A program made the position numbers and the translations under genes. This document shows positions 1-5,985 of a stretch of DNA of 9,340 bases, piece by piece (the first letter of the stretch is position 1; the number at the start of each line of letters is the position of its first letter). This DNA comes from Bacteroidales bacterium UBA1182 (GTDB lineage Bacteria; Bacteroidota; Bacteroidia; Bacteroidales; Bacteroidaceae), in the NCBI GenBank assembly GCA_002310015.1, contig DBYQ01000044.1, forward strand, positions 7,626 to 16,965, in the 5' to 3' direction. The notes below the pieces were generated by a model. It ran no database searches. It saw only the letters and a list, made by a program, of their open reading frames with translations, and was not told the origin of the DNA.

Positions 1-590
1 ATGATAGGATCACGGAACAGCATGTTGTTGTGTGCCATGTCAATCTTGGCACGCAGCACCATTGAGCCCTCCTCAAGCTCACCGCTGTTCATCTTGTAGA
101 ACAGGTCCAAGCTCTCCTGGACGGGGCGGTCACGGTAGGGGCTGTTGATGCCGGGCTGGGTGGGGGTACCCTTCTGTGAAAGGATGGTCTCCTGATCCTG
201 CTCGTCAACGTAGGCCTTGCCCTCCTTGATAAGCTCCACTGCAAAATCCCACAGCTGCTGGAAATAGTCTGATGCATAGAACTCATTTGCCCAGTGGAAA
301 CCCAGCCACTCGATGTCCTCCTTGATGGCATCTACGTATTCTGTATCCTCCTTGGTGGGGTTGGTGTCATCAAAGCGCAGGTTGCATATGCCACCGTGCT
401 TCTCTGCCATACCAAAGTCAAGGCAGATAGCCTTGGCATGACCGATGTGAAGATAACCGTTGGGTTCCGGCGGGAAACGTGTCTGTACGCGGCCTCCGTT
501 CTTGCCGTTGGCCAGGTCTTTCTCAACCATCTCCTCAATGAAGTTCAGACTCTTTTTCTCGCTGTTTTCAGTTACCGTATTCTCTATCAT
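1..590 (-). CDS. glnS: Glutaminyl-tRNA synthetase, N-terminal part (runs off the left edge)
   Basis: This is a class I aminoacyl-tRNA synthetase that charges tRNA-Gln with glutamine in the cytoplasm, using ATP. About 196 residues are visible, roughly one third of the usual length of about 550 to 580. The rest, including the KMSKS loop and the anticodon-binding beta-barrels, lies beyond base 1. The HIGH signature is intact at residues 48-51 inside PPEPNGYLHIGHAKA. The GlnRS/GluRS-type motif NLRFDDTNP follows at 70-78, then an EDIEWLGFHW stretch. The visible end, VLRAKIDMAHNNMLFRDP, matches the GlnRS type at the start of the acceptor-stem domain. The ATG at 588-590 is the natural start: it lies 25 bases downstream of a TAACTTTG promoter box, and the leader before the HIGH domain has a normal length. 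The direct GlnRS route implies glutamine is loaded without a transamidation step for this tRNA. It diverges from the TIGR02757 gene at 666. Confidence 0.96.
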   Translation of the reverse strand, partial: MIENTVTENSEKKSLNFIEEMVEKDLANGKNGGRVQTRFPPEPNGYLHIGHAKAICLDFGMAEKHGGICNLRFDDTNPTKEDTEYVDAIKEDIEWLGFHWANEFYASDYFQQLWDFAVELIKEGKAYVDEQDQETILSQKGTPTQPGINSPYRDRPVQESLDLFYKMNSGELEEGSMVLRAKIDMAHNNMLFRDPI

Positions 591-614
591 TTTTGATATT
601 TTATTTTGAAAGCG

Positions 615-622
615 CAAAGTTA
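615..622 (-). promoter_or_regulatory. Predicted -7 promoter element for glnS
   Basis: On the minus strand this reads TAACTTTG, a full match to the Bacteroidota consensus TAnnTTTG recognised by the primary sigma factor. The glnS ATG at 590 is 25 bases downstream, giving a short leader of about 20 bases. I see no clear -33 TTTG at the expected distance, so the support is the -7 box and its position alone. Confidence 0.5.
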
Positions 623-644
623 CCTCTTTTTGCTTTTATATTAC

Positions 645-652
645 TACTTTTG
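645..652 (+). promoter_or_regulatory. Predicted -7 promoter element for the TIGR02757 gene
   Basis: TACTTTTG matches TAnnTTTG. The ATG at 666 is 13 bases downstream, so the mRNA would be nearly leaderless. An alternative weaker box, TCTTTTTG at 625-632, has one mismatch and lies 2 bp from the opposing glnS box. No good -33 element is visible for either. This promoter also argues against a TTG start at 606, because that codon lies upstream of the probable transcription start. Confidence 0.45.
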
Positions 653-665
653 TATAATAATAAAT

Positions 666-1388
666 ATGAAACAGGAGATTAGTAAGGAGCTGATAAACGC
701 AGCGAGCCGCTGTGAATGTACGGACTTTATTAAAGGGGATCCCGTGCAGTTTCCGCACCGTTACACTGACCGCAGGGATATTGAGGTGTCAGCCTTTATT
801 GCAGCGTGGATGGCATACGGAAGCCGTAAGGTTTTTCTGGGCGTGCTTGACAGGCTGCATTCCATGATGGATGCGGCAGGTGGCCCTTACCTGTATGTGA
901 CTACGGGCGCGTGGCGTAACAATGATTCTGAAGGCTGTCTGTACAGGTTCTACAAATGGACGGATTTCAGTATGCTGTGTGCACGGATGGCTGATGTTTA
1001 TTCACGTATGGAAAGCCTTGAAAACCTTTTCGTGCCAGGAGAACCGCTTGAGAAAGGGGTGCTTAACCTATGCCGTGAGTTTGATGGCGTGAACGGTATT
1101 CCGGTACCGGGCAGCACATCGGCAAACAAACGTCTCTATATGTTCTTGCGCTGGATGGTACGCAAGGGTAGTCCTGTGGATTTCGGTATATGGACGCGCA
1201 TTACTCCTGCGCAACTGCTGGTTCCCGTTGATACTCATGTCTATGCCACTGCAAAAGCCCTTGGTCTTACTTCAAGAAGCAGTGCGGATTTAAAGACAAG
1301 CATTGAGATAACCGCTCAGATGACAGAAATATGGCCCGATGACCCGGCACGCGGTGATTTTGCCCTTTACGGCAGTCAGGTCATGTAG
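666..1388 (+). CDS. TIGR02757/DUF2400 family protein
   Basis: The 240-residue protein matches the TIGR02757 (DUF2400) family, which is common in Bacteroidota and spirochaetes and has no established function. Typical landmarks are the early D-x-E-x-x-A-F-I-A-A-W-x-A-Y-G segment, the RLYMFLRWMVRKG block, PVDTHVYATAKALGL (D189, H191) and the closing GDFALYG at 230-236. The protein ends four residues later, so it is full length. The PVDTHV..LGL block resembles the D-T-H-V segment of HhH-GPD DNA glycosylases such as endonuclease III. I see no helix-hairpin-helix with the catalytic lysine and no iron-sulfur cysteines, so this is only a hint. I chose the ATG at 666. An in-frame TTG at 606 would add 20 residues that look like a membrane segment but are encoded by AT-rich promoter DNA. 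The stop overlaps the convergent transporter gene by 8 bp. Confidence 0.85.
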   Translation: MKQEISKELINAASRCECTDFIKGDPVQFPHRYTDRRDIEVSAFIAAWMAYGSRKVFLGVLDRLHSMMDAAGGPYLYVTTGAWRNNDSEGCLYRFYKWTDFSMLCARMADVYSRMESLENLFVPGEPLEKGVLNLCREFDGVNGIPVPGSTSANKRLYMFLRWMVRKGSPVDFGIWTRITPAQLLVPVDTHVYATAKALGLTSRSSADLKTSIEITAQMTEIWPDDPARGDFALYGSQVM

Positions 1389-2301
1389 GATTCTCAGTTT
1401 CCAAAGGTTCCATGTGTATGGCCACATGGGTGTTCTGGCCAAACTTTTCCTTTAGCTGGTTCTCTATTGCATCAGCATGCTCGTGGGCTTTGGAGAGCGT
1501 TATGTCTCCGCTCATAAGTATATGAAGCTCAATGGCATAGAGGTTGCCGATGCGGCGTGTGCGCAGGTCATGCGGTTCTATGACATCGGGCTCTGATCGG
1601 GCAATCCTTATTATCTCGTCCTCAACTTCATCGGGCAGGGATTTCTCCATCAGCTCACCCATGCCTCTGTTGATAAGGTCAAATGAAACTTTGACTATAA
1701 ATGCACCTACAATTAGTGATGCCAAAGGGTCAAGCACTGTCCAGCGTTTGCCCAACAGGACAGCGCCACCTATTCCTACAGCGGTTCCTATTGATGAGAG
1801 GGCATCGCTGCGATGGTGCCAGGCGTTGGCCTCCATTGACGTTGAATTGAGTTGTCTTGCCTTGCGTATGGTAAACCGATAGGTCAGTTCCTTGAGCAGG
1901 ATGGAGATAAGTGCAGCCCAAAGCGCCAGCATTCCGGGTGCCTTGAGTTCCTCGCCGTGATACCATGCGGCTATCTGTTGCGCACCGTTGGTGAATATGC
2001 CTATTGCAACCACCAGCAGCGCAACTCCGATGAATACCAGTGCGAGTGTCTCATATTTGCCGTGTCCGTAGTCATGTGTCTTGTCCTGTGGCTTGCCGCT
2101 GATATAGACAAAGAGCAGGACAATCAGGTCCGTGATGAAATCAGACAGGGAGTGTATGGCATCGGCTATCATAGCGGCGCTGTGTCCCAGTATGCCGGCT
2201 ACAAATTTGAACACCAGCAGCACTACGTTCACTGCGCCGCCTGCCAGCGTAACTTTGTAAATCTGTTTCTGCCTGTCAGTAGTTTCTTGGCCAATATTCA
2301 T
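1381..2301 (-). CDS. Cation diffusion facilitator (CDF) family transporter
   Basis: This is a 306-residue inner-membrane exporter of divalent metal ions, exchanging metal for protons. The length is normal for the COG0053 (FieF/YiiP-like) branch. Six hydrophobic segments are visible, at roughly residues 17-38, 42-66, 85-110, 122-143, 168-190 and 193-214, followed by a soluble C-terminal domain of about 90 residues ending in VAIHMEP. The intramembrane metal site is complete: H50-S-L-S-D54 in the second helix and H162-x-x-x-D166 in the fifth. The D77-Y-G-H-G-K-Y-E loop is also typical. The first site has H where FieF has D (HxxxD against DxxxD), a pattern often tied to zinc preference, but Zn, Fe, Mn or Cd cannot be separated by reading alone. 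There is no His-rich loop. The last 8 bp overlap the convergent gene at 666-1388. I see no metal-sensing operator or riboswitch upstream. Confidence 0.94.
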   Translation of the reverse strand: MNIGQETTDRQKQIYKVTLAGGAVNVVLLVFKFVAGILGHSAAMIADAIHSLSDFITDLIVLLFVYISGKPQDKTHDYGHGKYETLALVFIGVALLVVAIGIFTNGAQQIAAWYHGEELKAPGMLALWAALISILLKELTYRFTIRKARQLNSTSMEANAWHHRSDALSSIGTAVGIGGAVLLGKRWTVLDPLASLIVGAFIVKVSFDLINRGMGELMEKSLPDEVEDEIIRIARSEPDVIEPHDLRTRRIGNLYAIELHILMSGDITLSKAHEHADAIENQLKEKFGQNTHVAIHMEPLETENPT

Positions 2302-2313
2302 TGCGCTATATGA

Positions 2314-2342
2314 TTTGCACTCCGCAAAAATAGTTACTTTTG
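2314..2342 (+). promoter_or_regulatory. Predicted promoter (-33 and -7) of the glycosyltransferase-rarA unit
   Basis: A TTTG at 2314-2317 and a TACTTTTG box at 2335-2342 are 17 bases apart, which fits the Bacteroidota -33 TTTG / -7 TAnnTTTG promoter. The ATG at 2363 is 20 bases after the -7 box. The heptamer TTTGCAC occurs at both elements, at 2314-2320 and 2339-2345, as a direct repeat with a 25-base period. This is the best-supported promoter in the window. Confidence 0.6.
2325..2332 (-). promoter_or_regulatory. Predicted -7 promoter element for the CDF transporter
   Basis: On the minus strand this reads TATTTTTG, a full TAnnTTTG match, 23 bases upstream of the ATG at 2301. It is 2 bp from the opposing -7 box of the glycosyltransferase promoter, so two polymerases could not occupy both promoters at once. 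No good -33 element is seen. Confidence 0.45.
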
Positions 2343-2362
2343 CACAATAACGTCACTTTTTG

Positions 2363-3247
2363 ATGAAAGCTTTATCCATACTCATACCGGTATTCAACTG
2401 GGACTCTTCACAGTTGATAAAAGACCTTCATTTCCAAGGTCTGGAACTGGGTATTCCGTATGAGATAATCATTACCGATGACTGCTCTACAGACAGGCTG
2501 GTTATGGAGAGGAACCGTGAACAAGCCGTGTCTCTTGAGAACTGCCGCTTTTTTGCGCTTGAACACAATCTGGGGCGTGCGGCCATACGCAATTTCCTGG
2601 CAGACCAGTCAAAATATGACAAACTGCTGTTCATGGATTGTGATGCAGCCGTCAGGGATTCGCAGTTCCTTAAGAGATATGTTGATGCGGCCGATAAGGC
2701 ACAAGTGGTATGTGGCGGTGCGATCCATTCTGATGAGATACCCCAGAAAGGTGTTGAACTGCGTTGGGTTTATGAGAAAAATGCGGATAAGGAGCGTTCT
2801 GCGGAGTTCCGCAGCCGTAATCCGTACGCCAGGTTCACTCCGTTCTCATTCCTGATAGACAAGGAGGTGTTCATGCAGATTAGGTTTGATGAGTCATATT
2901 CAGGTTACGGATATGAGGATGTCCAGTTTGGGAGCGAACTTGAAAAAAGGGGAGTGAGTATCCTGCACATTGACAATCAGCTGATACATCTTGGACTGGA
3001 AAAGAGTGATGCCTATCTTGAAAAGACCCGTCAGGCCGTAGTGAATGCTTTTGAGCATAGGGAAATGATAGCTGACAGCTCTTTGTTGCTCACCCATTAC
3101 AATAGGGTTGCCAGGTTCAGGATGAAGTGGCTTTTCCGTTTTATATGGAAAGTGTTCGGCAAAAAGATGGAGAAGAATCTGCTTGGCTCAACACCCAATC
3201 TGCGCATATTCTCCCTCTACAAACTCTGTTACATTTGTATTCTTTAA
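2363..3247 (+). CDS. Family 2 glycosyltransferase (GT-A fold)
   Basis: The 294-residue protein transfers a sugar from a nucleotide-sugar donor to an acceptor. It begins with the GT2 signature LSILIPVFNWD, then IIITDDCSTD with the nucleotide-binding D39-D40, then HNLGRAAIRN at 68-77. The metal-binding DxD is D92-C-D94 in LLFMDCDA. The acceptor-side G-Y-G-Y-E185-D186 motif is intact, so the enzyme looks active. There is no clear transmembrane helix; the basic and aromatic C-terminus (about 240-290) may rest on the inner face of the membrane. The acceptor is unknown, and no polysaccharide or LPS cluster surrounds it. I start at the ATG at 2363; a TTG directly before it (2360) is less likely. rarA follows after 37 bp, and the gap holds only a short heptamer repeat, so the two are probably co-transcribed. 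Confidence 0.9.
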   Translation: MKALSILIPVFNWDSSQLIKDLHFQGLELGIPYEIIITDDCSTDRLVMERNREQAVSLENCRFFALEHNLGRAAIRNFLADQSKYDKLLFMDCDAAVRDSQFLKRYVDAADKAQVVCGGAIHSDEIPQKGVELRWVYEKNADKERSAEFRSRNPYARFTPFSFLIDKEVFMQIRFDESYSGYGYEDVQFGSELEKRGVSILHIDNQLIHLGLEKSDAYLEKTRQAVVNAFEHREMIADSSLLLTHYNRVARFRMKWLFRFIWKVFGKKMEKNLLGSTPNLRIFSLYKLCYICIL

Positions 3248-3252
3248 TTTTT

Positions 3253-3280
3253 AACTCTCAATTCTCAATTCTCAATTGTA
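3253..3280 (+). repeat. 7-bp tandem array (AATTCTC type) upstream of rarA
   Basis: Four units with an exact 7-base period run from 3253 to 3280: AACTCTC, then two AATTCTC, then AATTGTA. The array begins 5 bases after the glycosyltransferase stop and ends 4 bases before the rarA ATG, so it forms nearly the whole gap and the ribosome landing zone of rarA. No Shine-Dalgarno sequence is present. The same unit forms the right arm of the larger array at 4552-4640. Confidence 0.85.
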
Positions 3281-3284
3281 AATC

Positions 3285-4553
3285 ATGCAGCCGTTAGCCG
3301 AAAGAATGAGACCCAGGTCTCTTGATGAATATGTAGGTCAGACACATCTGGTTGGCCCAGGTGCAGTGTTGCGCCGTATGATAGATTCCGGCAGGTTGTC
3401 TTCATTCATACTTTGGGGCCCTCCAGGAACAGGTAAGACCACCCTTGCTCAGATTGTAGCCTCCAAACTGGAACTCCCGTTCAGTACGTTGAGCGCAGTT
3501 ACTGCCGGTGTAAAGGAGGTGCGTGAGGTCATTGACCGTGCCCGCAGCAATCCGCTGTTCCATACCAAAGGCAGCCCCATACTGTTTATTGATGAGATCC
3601 ACCGTTTCAACAAGGCACAGCAGGATTCACTTCTGGGTGCCGTTGAACGCGGCGATATAACGCTGATAGGTGCCACGACTGAGAACCCTTCATTTGAGGT
3701 GATACGTCCGCTGCTGTCACGCATGCAGGTTTATGTGCTCAACTCCCTTGAAAAGGATGATCTGATAAAACTTCTGGAGCGTGCCATCAAGACCGATGTC
3801 ATACTCAAGGAACGTGATATTGAACTGCGTGAGACAACCGCCATACTGCGTTTCTCGGGCGGCGATGCCCGCAAACTGCTTAACATCCTGGAACTTGTGG
3901 TTGAGGCTGACAGTTCCGATAAGGTGATAATCACTGATGAGATTGTAAATGAGCGTTTGCAGCAGAATCCTTTGGCGTATGATAAGGACGGTGAGATGCA
4001 CTATGATATAATATCGGCTTTCATCAAGTCCATTCGTGGCAGTGACCCCGATGCAGCCTTATATTGGCTGGCACGTATGGTTCAGGCCGGTGAGGATCCC
4101 GCTTTCATTGCCCGCCGTCTGGTGATATCAGCTGCCGAGGATGTGGGTCTGGCCAATCCCAATGCACTGCTGCTTGCCAATGCGGCATTTGATGCCGTGA
4201 TGAAGATAGGCTGGCCCGAGGGACGCATTCCGTTGGCTGAGGCCACTGTCTATCTGGCTACAAGCCCCAAGAGCAACTCCGCATATATGGGCATAGGCGC
4301 CGCTCTTGCCAAGGTAGGAGAGACTGGTAACCTTCCGGTGCCGTTGCATCTGCGCAATGCTCCAACCTCACTGATGAAAGACCTTGGCTACGGTGAAAAC
4401 TACCAGTATGCCCATGACTTTGCCGGTCACTTTGTAAACCAGCAGTATCTGCCCGATGAAATAAAGGATACCCGTTTCTGGGAGCCGCAGAACAATCCGC
4501 AGGAAGACAAAATCAAAGAGCGCATGGATGCGCTCTGGGGAAAGAAAAAATAA
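3285..4553 (+). CDS. rarA: Replication-associated recombination protein A (RarA/MgsA, WRNIP1 family AAA+ ATPase)
   Basis: This 422-residue AAA+ ATPase acts at stalled replication forks and at single-strand/double-strand DNA junctions. It is the bacterial counterpart of Mgs1/WRNIP1 and related to clamp-loader subunits. The N-terminus PLAERMRPRSLDEYVGQ is characteristic. The Walker A motif is G45-P-P-G-T-G-K51-T-T and the Walker B motif is ILFID103-E104 followed by IHRFNKAQQD. Sensor 1 lies in IGATTENPS (127-135), the arginine finger is R145 in RPLLSR, and sensor 2 is R196 in GGDARKLL. The C-terminal tetramerisation domain covers about 255-420, including the ATSPKSNSAY segment. The length is normal and all catalytic residues are present. 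It sits 37 bp after the glycosyltransferase and is probably read from the promoter near 2314-2342. Heptamer arrays lie 4 bases before its ATG and overlap its stop codon. Confidence 0.97.
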   Translation: MQPLAERMRPRSLDEYVGQTHLVGPGAVLRRMIDSGRLSSFILWGPPGTGKTTLAQIVASKLELPFSTLSAVTAGVKEVREVIDRARSNPLFHTKGSPILFIDEIHRFNKAQQDSLLGAVERGDITLIGATTENPSFEVIRPLLSRMQVYVLNSLEKDDLIKLLERAIKTDVILKERDIELRETTAILRFSGGDARKLLNILELVVEADSSDKVIITDEIVNERLQQNPLAYDKDGEMHYDIISAFIKSIRGSDPDAALYWLARMVQAGEDPAFIARRLVISAAEDVGLANPNALLLANAAFDAVMKIGWPEGRIPLAEATVYLATSPKSNSAYMGIGAALAKVGETGNLPVPLHLRNAPTSLMKDLGYGENYQYAHDFAGHFVNQQYLPDEIKDTRFWEPQNNPQEDKIKERMDALWGKKK

Positions 4554-4640
4554 TTGAGAATTAAGAATTTAGAATTGAGAATTGAATGTATCGCACCTGC
4601 GTTTTAATTCTCAATTCTCAATTGTCAATTCTCAATTGTC
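4552..4640. repeat. Large imperfect inverted repeat built of 7-bp units between rarA and the plug gene
   Basis: The left arm (4552-4586) is five 7-base units: AATTGAG twice, plus AATTAAG, AATTTAG and AATTGAA. After a 19-base centre (4587-4605), the right arm (4606-4640) is five units: AATTCTC three times and AATTGTC twice. The arms are near reverse complements, so the transcript from either strand could fold into a stem of about 35 bp with a few mismatches. The left arm starts inside the rarA stop codon. The right arm runs over the stop codon of the minus-strand gene. Its place between convergent genes makes a role as a bidirectional transcription terminator likely, though it is AT-rich and lacks a classical GC stem with a U-tract. 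Confidence 0.85.
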
Positions 4641-5869
4641 ATCGTTGAAATCAGGCGGTCGTAGCGTGAGCCACGCTCGCGGTAGTAGAGCAGAATCAGA
4701 TATTCGTTCTTGGTTTCATACCAATCACCTTCTGTAGGTTTGGTCTGGCCTTCTGTCTCACCATCCGGAACCCACAGGTATTGGTAATCGTAGGCACCCT
4801 GTTTAAGCAGGATTGTTGCCTCATACCTGCCGGTAAGCCTGTTGTATTCCATCTCATACTTGGAAGAGAGTCTTCCTCCGTTGAAATGTCCGTAAACATA
4901 TAGCTTGCCACCTGTCAGCTGATCGCTGGCCAGATTGAAATGCACAAAGAGGTAGTCAGCCTCAGTATCGCTGTCGCTGGCCTGATTGTAACGTATCAGG
5001 TATCGGCCGTTATGGTCATAATCAAACGTGTAGGCGTGATGGCGGGTGTCTTCCATCAGATTGGCATGGTAGTATGGGTCATGGAAGCTTACGCGATCCA
5101 CATTCCTGAAATAGTCATACATATTGACTATCTCAAAGCGGCGGAACTCATTGCCTGCCGGAAAAATAAGGTCACGGCAGTGCTCGTATGTGAGTTTGCC
5201 TCCTGAATTGTATGTGGGCTGCGGGTTGATTACGGCATTGTCAAAGCGGCGGTTCTGCATTATTACGGTATATATCTCCCGGTCAGGATCCCTTACGGTC
5301 AGGCCATTCATGCTGACCGTCATATCCACCTGCTGATGTGCCTTGTGCATATCTATATCCGTGTTGCCGCTTACGGATGCAGAGAGATTCTGTCTGCTTT
5401 CAGCTACAAGAAAACGGAACCATGCCACCTCCTTGCCGTCTTCCCGTATGGAGATGCGGTAGTTGCCTGACAGTTTAAGTGTCACGTCATTATTGGGCAG
5501 GGTAAGGGTGTAGTGGGTGTAGTCAAACGTGGTGTTGAGTGAGTTCTGCCAATCATCTATGGGCTGGTCATTGAATCCATCCATGTATTCTGACTCAATC
5601 AGGTCAGATGGTTTCCACTGGGCATCACAGTGTGTAACGTGATATGTAAACCGGTGGTACTGGTGTGACATCTCATCAAAAGAGAACTCTATGGTCTCAT
5701 CGGTACCCATTGTAATCATAGGCAAACGTTCCCAATCCCTTTCAGAGATAGCCCGCAGCGTATTGATCTGGTCCGATGCACTACCAAACCATTGGGCATA
5801 CGCAATCACAGGCAATAGCATCATCAATGCTGCCGGAAACAGTTTCTTTATCTTAGAGTTCAAACCCAT
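4625..5869 (-). CDS. Type IX secretion system plug-family protein (DUF5103)
   Basis: The 414-residue exported protein resembles the DUF5103 family, now named for the plug protein that closes the SprA translocon pore of the type IX secretion system on its periplasmic side. A signal peptide is clear: basic KIKK, a hydrophobic core, and likely cleavage after A25 in VIAYA-QW. The mature protein is rich in beta-strand. Family-like features are the start LRAISERDWERLPMITMGTDETIEFSFDEM, the Y-H-x-F-T-Y-H-V-T-H-C-D-A-Q-W block near residue 71, and later PYYHANLMED and YLFVHFNLAS segments. No PorV, SprA or other T9SS gene is visible here, so a working system cannot be concluded. Some family members may serve other outer-membrane tasks. 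The last codons and the TGA stop are made of the heptamer repeat. It diverges from the lipoprotein gene at 5986. Confidence 0.8.
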   Translation of the reverse strand: MGLNSKIKKLFPAALMMLLPVIAYAQWFGSASDQINTLRAISERDWERLPMITMGTDETIEFSFDEMSHQYHRFTYHVTHCDAQWKPSDLIESEYMDGFNDQPIDDWQNSLNTTFDYTHYTLTLPNNDVTLKLSGNYRISIREDGKEVAWFRFLVAESRQNLSASVSGNTDIDMHKAHQQVDMTVSMNGLTVRDPDREIYTVIMQNRRFDNAVINPQPTYNSGGKLTYEHCRDLIFPAGNEFRRFEIVNMYDYFRNVDRVSFHDPYYHANLMEDTRHHAYTFDYDHNGRYLIRYNQASDSDTEADYLFVHFNLASDQLTGGKLYVYGHFNGGRLSSKYEMEYNRLTGRYEATILLKQGAYDYQYLWVPDGETEGQTKPTEGDWYETKNEYLILLYYRERGSRYDRLISTMTIEN

Positions 5870-5911
5870 TCTGTTTTATAACGATGTGAAGATACTGCTT
5901 ATTATTCATAA

Positions 5912-5943
5912 AAAAGTTATATTTGCATAGTATTTACATCCAA
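5912..5943 (-). promoter_or_regulatory. Possible promoter of the plug-family gene
   Basis: On the minus strand TAACTTTT (5912-5919) matches TAnnTTTG except at the last base. A TTG (5941-5943) lies 21 bases upstream as a possible -33 element. The ATG at 5869 is 42 bases downstream. It overlaps the opposing -7 box at 5918-5925. Confidence 0.35.
5918..5925 (+). promoter_or_regulatory. Predicted -7 promoter element for the FISUMP lipoprotein
   Basis: TATATTTG is a full TAnnTTTG match, 60 bases upstream of the ATG at 5986, leaving a leader of about 50 bases. No clear -33 TTTG is present. It shares its first two bases with the opposing candidate box of the plug gene. Confidence 0.45.
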
Positions 5944-5985
5944 CTGTGGTATAGATAATAATCTTTAAGTCAAATAAAAACTCTT

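Noticed and set aside
606..665. TTG start giving a 20-residue hydrophobic N-terminal extension to the TIGR02757 protein
   Set aside because: The extension is encoded by AT-rich promoter DNA, lies upstream of the predicted -7 box at 645-652, and is not expected in this family. The ATG at 666 gives the normal length.
1852..2313. 153-codon plus-strand frame opposite the CDF transporter
   Set aside because: It mirrors the transmembrane region of a well-supported transporter and has no family features.
2302..2362. Metal riboswitch or operator upstream of the CDF transporter
   Set aside because: The leader is only about 20 bases long and the visible dyad is explained by the opposing -7 boxes.
3285..4553. 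rarA considered as a clamp-loader (dnaX) or ruvB gene
   Set aside because: The N-terminus, the ATTENPS sensor region and the C-terminal ATSPKSNSAY segment fit RarA/MgsA, and there is no zinc-binding module or RuvB winged-helix end.
3253..4640. Short repeats considered as a CRISPR array
   Set aside because: The units are 7 bases with no unique spacers, AT-rich and partly inverted. No cas gene is nearby.
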